Positions 43,982-56,382 are shown, numbered from the stretch's first letter. The stretch: DNA of 64,000 bases from Thermothelomyces thermophilus ATCC 42464 (GCF_000226095.1 NC_016472.1:10292001-10356000), one strand, 5' to 3'. The notes: a model not told the origin generated them from the letters alone. Program-made: numbers and translations.

Positions 43982-46900
43982 CCTTACTAGTAGTAACTCC
44001 CTAAGGGAGTTATTAATAATATAGTTATAGTAGATTTAGGAATATACGGGCCCTCGGGCTTAGTAGAATTATAGGAGCTTGTCTGCTCCCTTTAAATAGT
44101 AGTAGAATAGTAGAATACTATAATCGATACCCTCTAGGTATCCTAAACCTAACCTGTCCTAACCCCTAAGTTAGCTAGGGTGCCTTATAAAGCTTAACGG
44201 CTATAGCGCAAGCGTCTCCTAACCAGATAACCTTTCGATGGTAAAAAGGAACTCTTTATAGTATAGAAGAGTATAATAGAATATATCTTTATAGCTAATA
44301 GAGATTTTATTGGCTCTAATCATAACTAATAGGTTTTTATTTAGGAAAACCTCATACACTAGGTATAGACCTAAGTTATAGCCTATTATAAATCTACAGG
44401 CCTGAAAGTTAGGTATAACCTGACTTAGTTCCTCTAATATCTTAAGAGTATTTTCTCTAACCCCTATAAGAAGATAGTAGCCTTATTAGAACTAGAATTC
44501 TTATAATAGAGAGACGATAAACCGTTTACTACCTTCATTATTTGGTTTAAGGCCAAGCTATTAAAGGTAGGTAGCCTCCTTTAGGGTGATAAGCTATACC
44601 TAATTAAATTATAATAATATCTCTCTCTAAAACTTAAATATATAGTGGTCGGATAAGGAATTCCTTAGGATAATTATATAATAATAATTAAGAAATACTA
44701 TAAGATTACCATAGATCTTAAGGCTCTTTGGCTTAGTAATAAGTATTACCAGATATAAGGGTAATAAGTAGTATCTAAACTATAGAGAGAGAAGGATATG
44801 GATAGAGATATACTAATAACTAGAATTAACTTATTATATATTAACTTATAGAGAAAGAGACCTAATAAGGATAAGGTAGAGAAATATAAGGATAATACTC
44901 TATAGGTAAAATAGGTTAATCTAGAAGTATATATAGCCTAATAAGTAGCTAGAGTATATATCTAGTATAGGTAAAAAGGTCACTTTATTACTAAATATAA
45001 CTTTACCTTTACTTTAAGGCTAGTATAGTAGAACTAGTTAAGAACTAATATTAATACCTTAGAGGCTAAGGATTAGAAGGAAGATGACGACCTATCTAAC
45101 GAAGAAGATAGGGAGCAGGGAAAAGAGTAGCCCCTAAGCAAAGTCTTACAAGGGGGCTAGAAGATTATAACTACCTAGAAGATAAGTTTATAAAGATTAG
45201 CAAAAGAATAGACAGACCTCCTTTTCTTATTCTAATCTTTCTTAACTCTATTAGCTTTATAAATGCTCAAGTAGATAATAGATATTCTAGCTATAGTACT
45301 ATTAGTAAGAGAATATATTAGAAGCTTAGAATTAAGTAGATTAGTTTACTTACTATATATACCTTTAGGACTATAACTAAGCTATAACTAGACTAGAAGA
45401 TCACTTAGATAACCTATATTACAATAGATATCGATGGCTAGGAGAGCTAGGCCGTATTCTATATAATCCTAGGACTTATATATAACATTATACTAGGCCT
45501 CTTATAAATAGAATACTAGGAAGTTATATTAGATATTTATATAGGTATTTTTAAGATTAGAATATAACTAGGACTACTTATCTATAGGATCTCTTCATAG
45601 CCTAGATAAATGGAAATCTTCTAAATAATAGGTATAATCTTTATAGGTATAATATAAAGGGTATAAAAAAAGAAAACTCCTAATATATTCCTAGTTACTA
45701 GTATTTAGGAGATAATAACTATCCTAGAATCGAGACACTAATTTAATAGAGACGGCCTAGGAAAAGGGGGTACCTAACCTAAGCCTAATATAGAGTTAGA
45801 GGTTACCTTACTAGATAAACTTCGCGACTTTGCTAACCTCTTTAATAAGGAGAAAGCTAGCGGACTCCCCCTATATTATAGTACGGCCGACTATTACATT
45901 AAATTAAAGGAAGGCCTAGATGGAAAGATTCCTAAACTCCCTTAGGGGCCTCTCCATAATATATCATAAGATCATTTATTAGAAGTCCGAAAGTAAGTCG
46001 TTAACTTACTAGATAAGGGATAGATCTATACTAGCTCCTCTTTAGCCGCTACCCCCATCCTCTTAATAAAGAAAGTAGATAGGGGATAGAGGTTCTATAT
46101 CGACTATTAGGCACTAAATAAGATTATAAAGCAAGATTGGTACCCTCTTTTACTTAATATCTAGGCGGCCTTTTACTATATCTGGATTATAGAGGGCTAT
46201 AAGTATTTAGTAGTATTTTAGACCTAGTTTAGCCTCTTTAAATAGCTTATCTACCCCTTTAGACTTATAGGTATATTTATGACTTTCTAATAATATATTA
46301 ATAACGCTCTTGGTCCAATACTTAGAGATTTTATAATAGTATACCTTAATAATATCTTAATCTATATATTAGGTAATAAGAAAGATTATATAAGGTAGAT
46401 AAAGGATATACTCTAAAGGCTATAGAAAGTAGGACTTATATTAGATCTTAAGAAGTATATATTTACTATAAAAGAAGTTAAGTATCTTAGCTATATTATA
46501 GAGGTAAGGGCTTAGGTTTACCTAGACCCTAAAAAGCTAGCTACTATCCATAAGTAAGAGGTACTATATAAGGTTTAGAGAGTATAAAGTTTCCTAGGGT
46601 TTGTAAACTTCTACTGAGACTTTATCCCTAACTTCTCTAAGTTAATTATACCCTTAATACGATTAACTTATAAGAATACCTTATTTTAGTAAGAGACTAA
46701 GGAATAAGAGGCCTTCGAAGCTCTTAAGATAGCTTTTATATCGGAACCTATCCTAGTATAATAGGATCCTAAATAGGAGATAATACTTAAGGCTAACTAC
46801 TCTAGGATAGTATTAAGAGGGTACTTATCCTAATAAGAAGAAGATAGAGTCCTATATCTTATAGCCTACCATTCTATAAAACTATCCCTAGCCAAATAGA

Positions 46901-49217
46901 ATTATATAATAAGCTAGTGCCAACCCTCTAAGGCACTACTCAGCACCTCTAGAACCAAACCTCCGTCTGGTCAGATAGGGAGGAGCTTCGGCTTAAAAAG
47001 TCCAGGGCGTCCGAGTATTCGCGGTCACAGCAGGCAAGTCCGACCATCTGGACGGCAATGACGATAGGGGCGAAGGTGGTGACAGTGATGTCCCTCTAGA
47101 CAGACGTAGAAGAGTCCACTTACATGGAAAAAGATACCCCCGACTTATAAAAGAAAGAAGAACCACATCCTATCGCTCTAATCTATCAGAGCAAACGAGT
47201 GTTAAAAGCCATCTATTATTCTTGTCTCTCTTATCTGGCGCCCCTAGATAGGCAACCCCTATTTATACCTATCGTAGATAGCAAAGCTCTACGGAACCGG
47301 AAAAACAAAACTGTACCCTGTGTCCCTCTGGTTATATTAAGAACTTCTAGCCCTAGTCTAATAATCTATAATAAGGAACTACTTATGATTATCTTATATC
47401 TAAAGGCCTAGTTGGCTAAGCTTTATAATGTTACTACCCCCTTTTAGATCTTAACCGACTATAAAAACCTTAAATACTTCTCTTAGCCTTATTTAATTAG
47501 TAAATAGCAAGCTTAATAGGCTAAAATACTTTCCCTCTTTAACTTTAAACTTCGTTACTAACTAGGATTATAAGCTTTTTATCTTAATGCCCTGTCCTAC
47601 TATAAATAAGATTACCTTAAGGATATATAATATATAATATAACTCCTCCCTATTATTTGGATAGATACGACTAGTACCTTATCATTACCTGAAATATACT
47701 ACCTACTAAAGGGGAGTACTATTTTTATAGATATATAGCTTATAGCCTTATAAGATAAGGGAGTTATTAAGGATAAACATTATATATATCAGCTTTAGGC
47801 TGTCCGAGATAAGGCCTGAAAATTTTCAAAGGAGGTAAACGTAGTATAGACCTAGATTATAGATTACTCCCTTAATATATAGAGTGCCCTTTAGTTCTAA
47901 GGTAGACTTTAGCTTTCTATATAGGAGCTACTTATAATTACTATTCTTTAATATATCTATAACTCCCTTATATTAGGCTACCTAGGGAGAAACAGGTTAT
48001 TTAAAATACTCTAATAGGACTACCATTAGGACTTTATATCCCTAGATATAAAGAGGTTTATAAGGAACTATTATATATATCAAAAGGCTAAGGTTTTACG
48101 TTAACTATAACAAGGACTCCTCCAGCCCCTACCTATTGCTAATCGCTTCTAGAAATAGATTTCTATCGATTTTATAGTCGATCTCCCTATATGAGATAAG
48201 AATTTATCCTGGTATCTTATAGTAATTACTAACCGGCTATTAAAGTATGTCTAGCTCGAAGCTATATCTTTAATAGGAGCTAAGGTATATATGCTCTGGT
48301 TTTAAGATATATAGTAATAGTTTTATAGATTTCTAATACAAATTATTACTAATTATAGTTCAAACTGGCTTAGTTAGTCTTAGACTACTCTCTATAAGAC
48401 TATTAGGATTGAGTAGTTACTATTAATAGCCTATTATCTATAGATAGATAGAGGTATAGAATATATAAACTAGGAGGTATAGATTATCCTATAGACTATA
48501 GTTTCCTTTACCTAATATAACTAGCCTAAATATCTACCTATATACTAGCTTATAATTAATAACCGTAACTTAATAATAACTAGGATAAGTATAAACTACC
48601 TTCTCTATAGTTATAATATAAGCCTAATATAGTTTGCCGACCTATTAAATGCTTCTACCTTAACCTTATAAGGAAGGGCTACTAATTTCTTATATTACCT
48701 AAGAGAAGGTATAGAATAGACCTAGGCTACTATCGTATATATATAATGGTATTAGCAAGAAAACGCTAATTATTCTTAATATCTAGCTAAAAGATTTAAA
48801 GTAAGGGATAAAGTATAGCTATCTTTATATAATATTAAGACTAACTACCTTAGCTATAAACTTAACTAGGTTAATACTAAGTATAAAGTAATTATAGTAC
48901 TAATACTACTAATAATAACTTTAAATATTTCCTATGGCCTTTACCTTACCTTTTATATTAACTTTATCAAGTATATTACATCTAACCTACTACCTTTATA
49001 ATATATATTAGATTTCTAACTAGACCTAGTATTAGAACTCTCCTAGGAAGGACTACTATAGGAGGAATATAAAGTAGAAGTGATCCTTATAGCTAGGAGT
49101 ATAAAGAGAAGAGGAAATCGATATAATATACTAGTAAAATAGAAGGGATATAATACCCTAACTTAGGAGCTATTAGAAAATCTAGAAAATACTAAGACGC
49201 TTAATACGTTCGAGTAG
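43982..49217 (+). pseudogene. Gypsy-3 gag-pol, RIP-broken
   Basis: A zinc knuckle remnant (KGHFITKYNF) lies near 44,980. RT runs about 45,950-46,560 with IYTSSSLATPILLIKKVD and VYLNNILIYI (YLDD decayed) near 46340. RNase H resumes after the insertion as YNKELLMIILYLKA at about 47370. Integrase with YYLQIDRGIEYINQE is near 48,430-48,480. The chromodomain (RYNILVKQKGYNTLTQELLE, one stop read as Gln) is near 49,110-49,180. The gag start was not located. Non-functional. Confidence 0.8.
46917..47366. mobile_element. Unmutated insertion inside Gypsy-3 RNase H
   Basis: About 450 bp of normal composition with many intact CpA sites, splitting the RNase H frame between AKQNYIIS and YNKELLM. It begins TGCCAACCCTC, has TATAAAAG at 47147-47154 and TGGCGCCCC at 47236-47244. 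The last resembles a primer-binding site that normally sits next to an LTR. This suggests a partial LTR element or solo LTR plus leader. The ends are not resolved: only CTA is clearly duplicated, and the flanks AATAAGCTA and AATAATCTA are near-repeats. Confidence 0.5.
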
Positions 49218-49416
49218 AAGTAAAGGGACGTATATTATAATGATTGACTAGTTATAAACAGGGGGTAAGGAAGGGTATAAAAGCAAACGATTTAAAATTC
49301 TCGTATATATAGGCAAACCTAGGGCGAACAGGTGGCGGACGTGTATAGACACGTTATAAATACGCCGACCTACTAATTATAAAATAAAAATATAATAACT
49401 AGTATATGCTATATGC

Positions 49417-50568
49417 TTACTTTACAAGTTCTTCCTTAAACTCTTCTTCTTCCTCCTCTTCTTCTAAGATGTTAGTAGGCTCCTTATAGTTATAGATTAG
49501 GTATACTATACAATTAGTAGGTAAGAAAGAGCAATAGGTATAAGAGCAGCTAAAGTTAATTAGTATAGGTATAAGGTATATAGAGATATATAAATAGGCA
49601 TAAGAGGTAGGTAATAGTATACTTAAGATATAGGTAATAAGGGTAATATTAGTATTAACTAAAGTTAATATATTCCTATTTATATACTATATCTAGTATA
49701 ATATATTATTCTTCTATGTTATAACGTAATATATAAGCTGCCTAATAGTATATAGGGTAAGGGTAGGGGTAGTAGTAGCCTAGATAATATTACTATAATA
49801 GGTAAGGGTATAAGAGGTAGCGACTAGGCCTAGGTTATTAGTAAAGCGGTAAGAACTTATAGCCTAGGTAAGAGAGAAGGTAATATAACTAGGGGAATAA
49901 TTAGCTTATATAGCCTTTAAGACTATAATAAATAAGTATACTAATATAGAGAACTTAGGCATTAGGATAGCCTTATAGATACCTTAGGTAGCAATCTTAT
50001 AGTAAATAGGAAAGGTAAAGGTAGTATTAATATTATAGTAATATATAATTTTTCTAATGCCTATATATAAGTAAAGGTTACTAGCTTAAAGCTATAGATC
50101 CTAAATATAAAGGTTATGGGTAATATAGCAGGTTATATAAAAGGTACTATAGCTAGGAATATATATAACTTGGTTACTATATAAGAGGTAATAGATATAG
50201 TTAAGGCAATACTATTCTTTCTTAAGCAATAACTTAAACTCTTTATTAGAAGAGTTACCTTTAATGGTAAACCTACTAAGGGAAGTATTCTAGTTCTTAT
50301 ACTATAAGTAAAGGACTAGTTAGGGTCCTATACAAATATAAGACAACTATAGTCAAAATAGTAAAGAGAAAAAACTTATATAATAGTCCTTATTCTTATT
50401 ACTACTAGGGTAGTAACTATTATTACTACTACCAAGTAAACTAATTATAGTTAATATTCTAAATAAACGTAAAGGAAAAAAAAAGTCTTATAAGCGTAAT
50501 ATAGGTATAGGCAGTAAGAAAAATACAATATAGAGGGAAGGCAGATAGGGAGTAGGTAGAGGGAGCAT
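49417..50568 (-). pseudogene. Antisense 384-codon gene in Gypsy-3, RIP-broken
   Basis: From ATG at 50568 to TAA at 49417 the minus strand holds exactly 384 codons with no frameshift. It has 17 internal stops, all TAA, TAG or TGA of the type RIP makes from CAA, CAG or TGG. Long stop-free runs remain, including the last 80 or so codons (NILTLVNTNITLITYILSIL ... NYKEPTNILEEEEEEEEFKE). The N-terminus is hydrophobic (MLPLPTPYLPSLYIVFFLLP); the end is strongly acidic. A TATA-like box lies about 50 bp upstream and a pyrimidine-rich leader follows it. I do not recognise a domain. Many Tyr and Ile codons may have been Cys, His, Arg or Thr before RIP, which hides motifs. It sits between the pol chromodomain and the 3' LTR. 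Confidence 0.6.
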
Positions 50569-50615
50569 TAATTAAAAAGAAGGAAGAAGTAAGAGGAGGA
50601 GAGAAAGAGAGGGGG

Positions 50616-50623
50616 TATTTATA
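50616..50623 (-). promoter_or_regulatory. TATA-like box for the Gypsy-3 antisense gene
   Basis: TATAAATA on the minus strand about 50 bp upstream of the antisense ATG, followed by a CT-rich leader typical of fungal promoters. Confidence 0.45.
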
Positions 50624-50755
50624 CCCATTTAGAGGTAAGGCCAGGAGGGCGTAGGCAGAACTTAAAACAAAGACCGGGCCCTATACGTGACTTACCGGCA
50701 TGTATAGGTCTTATTACTACGATGACGCAGGGTAGGCCTACCTAGTAACCGACCT

Positions 50756-50769
50756 AGGAAGGAGGGGGG
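50756..50769 (+). promoter_or_regulatory. Gypsy-3 polypurine tract
   Basis: AGGAAGGAGGGGGG two bases before the 3' LTR. Confidence 0.7.
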
Positions 50770-50771
50770 TA

Positions 50772-51104
50772 TATTACGGGCCTAGGCTTTACCTAGGCTA
50801 AACAATGCTAGGCTTTACCTGGTAACGGACTAGACCTACCTAGTAATAGACCGGACCTACTTAACCTACCTAAGTGTATATAATTGGTTTGTAAGACGTT
50901 TGTAGGTCGTTCGTAGGGCGTGTGGTTATGGCCTACTTAGGGCCTAACCTAGAGCCTAACCGGGCCTTACCTAGATTATATATATATATATTAAAAAGGT
51001 ACTCTTTTATATAACTTTTATATTTTTCCTTTTTTTCCTCCCTAAGGTAGTTAAATAAATTATTATACGTTTATTTATAGATATTATAAGGCTAGTATAT
51101 TATA
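50772..51104 (+). repeat. Gypsy-3 3' LTR
   Basis: 333 bp, begins TATTACGGGCCTAGGC (TG changed to TA) and ends GTATATTATA. Same length as the 5' LTR, with mostly transition differences. Confidence 0.92.
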
Positions 51105-51796
51105 CTTATATATCTAATAGCTTTTATAATATTTATATTAACTATAATAGTAGTCTTACTTTTTATATTAGGTTGGTAAGAGATTTAATAACGGCTTTAC
51201 TAGATAGAGCTAAGGCTTTTATAAGTCTTTAGATCTTAAACCTCTATCCTTAATATATAGGCAAATCGCTAATAGTTATATATAAGATCTTAAGAAGTTA
51301 TATATAGTTCTTTAAAATGACTTTAAATATGCTAATATAGACGATATAGAGGAGTATAAGCTTAATAAGGCTAAACTTATATATTTTATAAAGATTACCT
51401 GCTTTATATATAATATCTTCTACTAGTTAGGCAAGATTAAGGAGGCTTATAATGCTTATATTAGTACGTCTAATAACATGTTAGGCGCTATATTGTCGCC
51501 CGGCCAAGATAAAGGTAAGGGCAAGGTTATTAATCCTAGTAACGGCTAATAGTAATAGATAGGGAGTATTAGGTAGTATTTTATTTAGCGAATTTGACTT
51601 ATTTTCTACCCCTTAGTTATATAAGCCTATAACTAATATCTTAAAGATTAAAGAGAGCCCTCTAGTACTTAAAGGCTTATTAGCTAAGTCATTTAGTAAG
51701 CCTATCTACTAATATCCAACTAGTTAGTAGATATATAGCTTTAAACGTTCCTTTTGCTACTTCCTAGTATAACTATATATTATAGATTAAAAAAAA
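51105..51796 (+). pseudogene. Fossil host sequence after Gypsy-3
   Basis: RIP-decayed DNA continuing the sequence interrupted at 43635. One plus frame stays coherent around 51,240-51,560 (DLKKLYIVL.NDFKYANIDD, KLNKAKLIYFIKITCF, LGAILSPGQDKGKGKVINPS). RLVRDLITALLDRAKAFISL is read in a neighbouring frame just before. Unrecognised; either a decayed gene or part of an older element. It ends at an A-run (51,788-51,796). Confidence 0.35.
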
Positions 51797-52060
51797 AGTC
51801 TCAGAGCTTCTCTTACATCTTTGCGAATACCCTACCAAAACATACGAAATTACCATTGCCAGAAAGCTCTCGAAAAACGCTATCTAGCGGTACCACTTTC
51901 AACTGCGCGCGAGCCGTTGCGGGTGTGCAATAGGCATTATAGGCGTAGGAACCGGACTCGACCGTAATCCGACCGTACCTCGTATGCCTGTCAAAATTTT
52001 CACCGTATAGACTACCTAGCGCCCCTGAATATAACGTCGATTTAAGGCCTAACACTAAGC
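51797..52060 (-). other. Unmutated island with 80-codon open frame
   Basis: About 260 bp of normal composition between RIP-decayed flanks. On the minus strand 51813-52055 is open for 80 codons (MLGLKSTLYSGALGSLYGEN ... GNGNFVCFGRVFAKM). I do not recognise it. Its codon use is ordinary and it has several intact CpA sites. It may be a single-copy gene fragment that escaped RIP, or an insertion. No splice partners were seen. Confidence 0.4.
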
Positions 52061-52084
52061 CACTAAGTAGGGAGGCCTATAGCT

Positions 52085-53200
52085 TTAAACTAATTAAAGG
52101 GGGGCCTATTATAGGCCTACCTAGCCTTAGATATTAAGGAGCTAAGGGGTCTCGTTACGTAATTAGTCAACCTTATACTAAGCCCTAAACAGGGTAAGGT
52201 ATAGGACCTTGCCGATAGGCTCTTATAGGGCCTTATAACTATCATTATGGGCCTAGTTCCAAACCTATAGGAACTTGTAGCTAAAGAAGTTAAAAAGGGG
52301 CTTAAAGAAGCCCTTAAGGCCACCCCCTGCCCTACCTAGGCATAGGTAGCCATAGGGCCGTAACAGGGGGTAACGGGCCCCTAAGGAGGCCTACCGTCGG
52401 CTAAGGCAGTACCGTTACGGGCCTTGTAGAAGGTTATAATATGGAACGTAAGCCTATAGGAGGACCTTAAAGCCCGAACCCTGGCCGAGATAGTCTAAGC
52501 AGTTAACAGGGCTTCTAGCCGCTAGGGAGCCATTATGGCTAGGAAGCTCCTAAGCGGGGATGTTATAGTAGTCTTTTAAGGACAAAGATACTAAGGACTA
52601 ATATTCGGCTAATAAGCAATAGGTAGCTTCGGCCTTTAGAGAGGAGGCTAGGGAGGTTAGTAGGGCCTATATAGTCCTAGCCAAGGGAGTCCGGAAGGAG
52701 GAGCTATAGGGGGTTAGCAAACAAGACTTTAAGGGGGCTGTAGGCCTATAGTCGATCGAAACGGTTAAGTTCCGGCTGCTAAAGAGCCTATAAAGGAAGT
52801 AGGCTACGGTACTCCTAGGCTTACGGAACCTTAAAGAGGCCTAGAAGGCCTGTAACGAGGGCGTGGTCTAGGATGCCTAGGTACTAGACTACGAGCCTTA
52901 CTAAGATGCCCTAGAGCCGAGGTAGTACTATAGGTATTAGAGCTTTGGCTATACCTAACGGCACTACTAATGGCCGGCCTGTTACGGTTAGTACGGCGTA
53001 AAGGCCTACGGGGAGGGGGGGAAAACCAGGGAGGCCTAATGCCCTACCTACTTTAACTAGCTCCCTTATAGGTATATAGCCTATAATAGCCCTTATATAG
53101 CCTAGTATAAGGGTTGCCTAAAGAAAGTTAAAGCCTAAGAGAGGGCTAGGGAGGCCTACTAATATAGACCCTAAACCTTTTAACTATTAAAGTAACTATC
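52085..53200 (+). pseudogene. LINE-2 ORF1 (gag-like)
   Basis: RIP-broken frame with EDLKARTLAEIV and ARKLLSGDVIVVF near 52,450-52,580. It then has a cysteine/histidine cluster (YYRY.SFGYT.RHY.WPACYG, and ACNSPYIA) near 52,930-53,110. This resembles the CCHC knuckles of Tad-type ORF1, several Cys now Tyr. ORF1 would bind the element RNA. Confidence 0.65.
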
Positions 53201-53439
53201 TAGAAGGTAGCCTTCGAGTTTAGCAGCTAGCTAGAAGATAATAACTACTATTAAACTAGGGCTAAACGCCCTTATAAGAGGCTTACCTTAGCCTAATAAG
53301 TGGCTAAGAGCGCCTTATTCGATGCCCGATAGACCCGTATCTCCTTTCTATAGCCTAGAACCCCCTTTTTTTCGTAACTAACCAAGGGGGTAACGGCTAC
53401 AGAGCCTACTACTATACCCTCGGCCTCTGCCCCGGCTAC

Positions 53440-55965
53440 CTCGAATGTAAATTAAGATCCTTTAGTAGAACACCTAAGGTAACAAACAGGCCCTCGAGGT
53501 CCTACTAGAGGAGGCCAAATATAACCTACTAGCTATCTAGGAACTATAGATTAACCGGTTTATAGGGTTAATATACTACCCCTAGGCTTCGAAATACTAC
53601 CTAGTCTATAAGCCTAAGGGCAAAGTGGCTATTCTAGTGGCTAAACGGTTCCCAGTTAGCTGGTAGGACTATTTAGCAGAGGAGAACTAGTATAGGGTAA
53701 CCTTTCCGGCCCTAGGAGAGAGGGGGTTCGAACTCTAGTTAATCTATAATAATAAGGGCGAATAGGCCCTCTTATAGGACCTGCTAGCCCTACCTCGGCC
53801 AACCTACCCCCTAGTTCTTATAGGTAACTTTAACCTCTACTACCTAGTCTAGGACCTATTCGATAGGCTTAGCCTAGGGGCTAGGGACCTCCTTAGCCTT
53901 ATAGACTAGTAGGACCTTGACCTATATATACTATATAGCTAGGTTACTAAGGCCCCCTAAAGGGACTAATATAGCCGGCCTTCTACGATAGACCTATTCT
54001 AGGCCTTGGCTAGGCTAGAAGCGACCTATAGGGATATTACAAAGTAGGGGAAATCCGACTACTACCTATAGGCCTTAAACGTCTCCCTCTAGGGGACTAA
54101 TAGGCCTGTACTAGTTAAAAAAGGGTAGGAATAGAAGAGCCTAGACAAGGAGGTCGTGTAGGCCAAGGTAGCCTACCTCCTACTCTAGCTTAAAAGGTAG
54201 GCATCGGCCCTGGCTAGGCCTGTTTTCCAGGGCCCGGAGGAGCTTCTATAGGCCTTCGACAGGCTTATAGAGGCCCTTAAAAAGATAGCTATAGTCTCGG
54301 CCCTAGTAAAGAAGGCTAGCATAGGCGGCAAACAGGCTCGATAGTAGACAAAGGAGGTTCAAGAGGCCTAGAAGAGGGCTAAGGAGGCAGAGAGGGCCTA
54401 TAGGAGCACCCTAAACCCCTATATATAGGAGGCACTTCGGCAGGCCCTATAGGACTAGGCTAAGACTATTATAGCTACGAAGACTAAGAGCTAGAGAGCT
54501 ACGTTACAGGAGGTAACTAACCGGCCGGACCTACTATAGAGACTAGAGTAATAGGCAAGGCTATAAAGCTACTTACTAGTCGACCTTCTAAAGCTCCTAG
54601 CCTTCGAAGGAAGGCTTATAACCTACTAATAGAAGGCTAGGGCCCTGGCTAATAAGTTCTTTCCAAACCTAGAAGCAGACCTATCGGATATCGACGACCT
54701 AAAACTAAACGACCATTAGGAGCCGAAGTTCGAAATAGGCTAGGAGGTTATAGTAGGTAAAGTTAAGGTAGTACTAGCTAGAGCGGCCCTATAGAAGGCC
54801 CTAGGGGAGGACCTCCTCTCTATAGGCCTACTAAAAGCCTATAGGTAGCCGCTCTACCGGATACTAGCTAAACTAGCCTTAGAGAGCCTACAGCTCGGCT
54901 ATTTCCCAGCCTAGTTTAAAAGGGCTAAGATAGTAGTCCTCTATAAGCCTAGCAAACCCCTATAGGCCTACTTTACCCTAGGTAGCTATAGGCTTATAGT
55001 ACTCCTACTAATAGTAGGTAAGGTATTAAAGGCTATAGTTACCTAGAAGGTAACGGCCATTATAAAGGCCTATAGGCTTCTCTTGGCTAAGTAGATAGGT
55101 AACTAGGAATATGGGTCCACGGAACTAGCTATTTGGCTTGTTACGGCTTAGGTTTAGGAGGCTTAGAGGTATAAGGTAGCTGCCTCCCTCCTATAGCTCG
55201 ATATCTTAGGGGCTTTCGACACTATCAACTATACCCGGCTACTAGCCACTTTACAGAGCTAGGGCTTCCCGAAGTAGTTAGTAATCTAGGTTAGGGAGTA
55301 GCTATAGGACAGGGTAGCTATCCTCTACTTCGATGGCCAGGAAATAGAGGATATAGTAGTAAGGGCTAGGGTCCCGTAGGGGTCACCCCTCTCCCCTATA
55401 CTATTTATCCTTTATATAGCCTCCCTCTACTAGGCCATTCGCTAGGCCAGCCCTACGGTTAGTTTAATAGGCTTTACCGATGACACTAACCTCTTAGCCT
55501 TCGGGAGGCCTAAGGAGGCCTATAACAGTTAGCTACGGAGGGCCTAGAAGGCCTACCTCTAGTAGGCAAGAACCTAGGATATAGCTTTTGCCCTAGAAAA
55601 GTGCAAGCTTATCTACTTTAATAGGGGCCGGAAATAGTGGTCGCGACCGCTAGAGCTCCTATGGCCTAGAGGGGGTACTACTACTATAGCCCCTTTAAAG
55701 TCGGCTAGATTCCTTAGGGTCTAGCTAGACTAAAGGCGATAATAGGGCCCTTACTATACAAAGGTAGCTAAGAAACTAGAAACCTAGGAGTTTGCCCTAA
55801 CTAGGCTTGCTATAAAGACTTAGGGCCCCGGCCTCCTACAGGCTTATAAGGTCTATACTAAGTATATCTATAGTGCCCTAGGTTATAGGGCCTCGAACTT
55901 CTACAAGCCTACTAAGCCAGGGGGTAAGCCAGAAGGCCCTACTAGGGAGCTATTAAAGGCCTAAT
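53440..55965 (+). pseudogene. LINE-2 ORF2 (endonuclease-RT), first part
   Basis: An apurinic-type endonuclease is recognisable, with the GDFN-type motif reading GNFNLYYLV near 53,825 and RPSTIDLFQA near 53,975. RT motifs follow, with the FADD box as GFTDDTNLLAF near 55,470 (both Asp kept). The frame is RIP-broken, interrupted at 55965 by Gypsy-2 and resumed at 63455. Confidence 0.75.
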
Positions 55966-56382
55966 TGTGACGAACCCAACTCAGACTTCTTCTAAAAGGG
56001 TCCAGACGGAGGTAGGTGAAGCGGACAAGGGCGTAGGTCATCTGAGGGATTCGGTGAAGCCAAAGGGTTTACAACAACACTAGAGTTGTCTCTCATAGTA
56101 GTCGGCAATGCTTAATATAAGTACTATGATTGTGATTGTTACCACTAGTAAACTCCAGAGTCTACCATAACGAGTGACTATCTACATGTATATATAATCC
56201 TAGTGATCACTTGTAATTACGGTGATTGTAAGTGATCGTATGGTAATGATCACCCTGATCACTAGTGAACGTAGTAATCACTATGCTTCCCTATGTTGTG
56301 ATTGGTCCTTTCGTTCCTTCGGCTTAATTAGCCCGTCTATACCGGTAGCTTAGGTGGCATCTATATACATATTTCCGTGACA
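55966..56382 (-). repeat. Gypsy-2 3' LTR (left in window)
   Basis: 417 bp, nearly free of RIP at its ends (TGTGACGAACCC ... TTCCGTGACA in window orientation). It has a cluster of GTGATCAC-like palindromes at about 56,190-56,285. A copy of the inferred R start is at 56135-56146. Confidence 0.93.

Larger units (their letters stand above)
43636..51104 (+). mobile_element. Gypsy-3: second chromovirus family, RIP-killed
   Basis: 7,469 bp with two 333-bp LTRs (43636-43968, 50772-51104). The flanks are CCTAT (43631-43635) and CTTAT (51105-51109), a 5-bp duplication with one C-to-T change. LTR and coding sequence differ from Gypsy-1 and Gypsy-2. It has gag, RT, RNase H, integrase and a chromodomain, a 450-bp unmutated insertion in the RNase H region, and a long antisense gene before the 3' LTR. 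Confidence 0.92.

Noticed and set aside
47199-47411. 70-codon open frame across the Gypsy-3 insertion border
   Set aside because: Its end (YNKELLMIILYLKA) is the resumed RNase H; the start is the inserted DNA. A chance fusion of the two.
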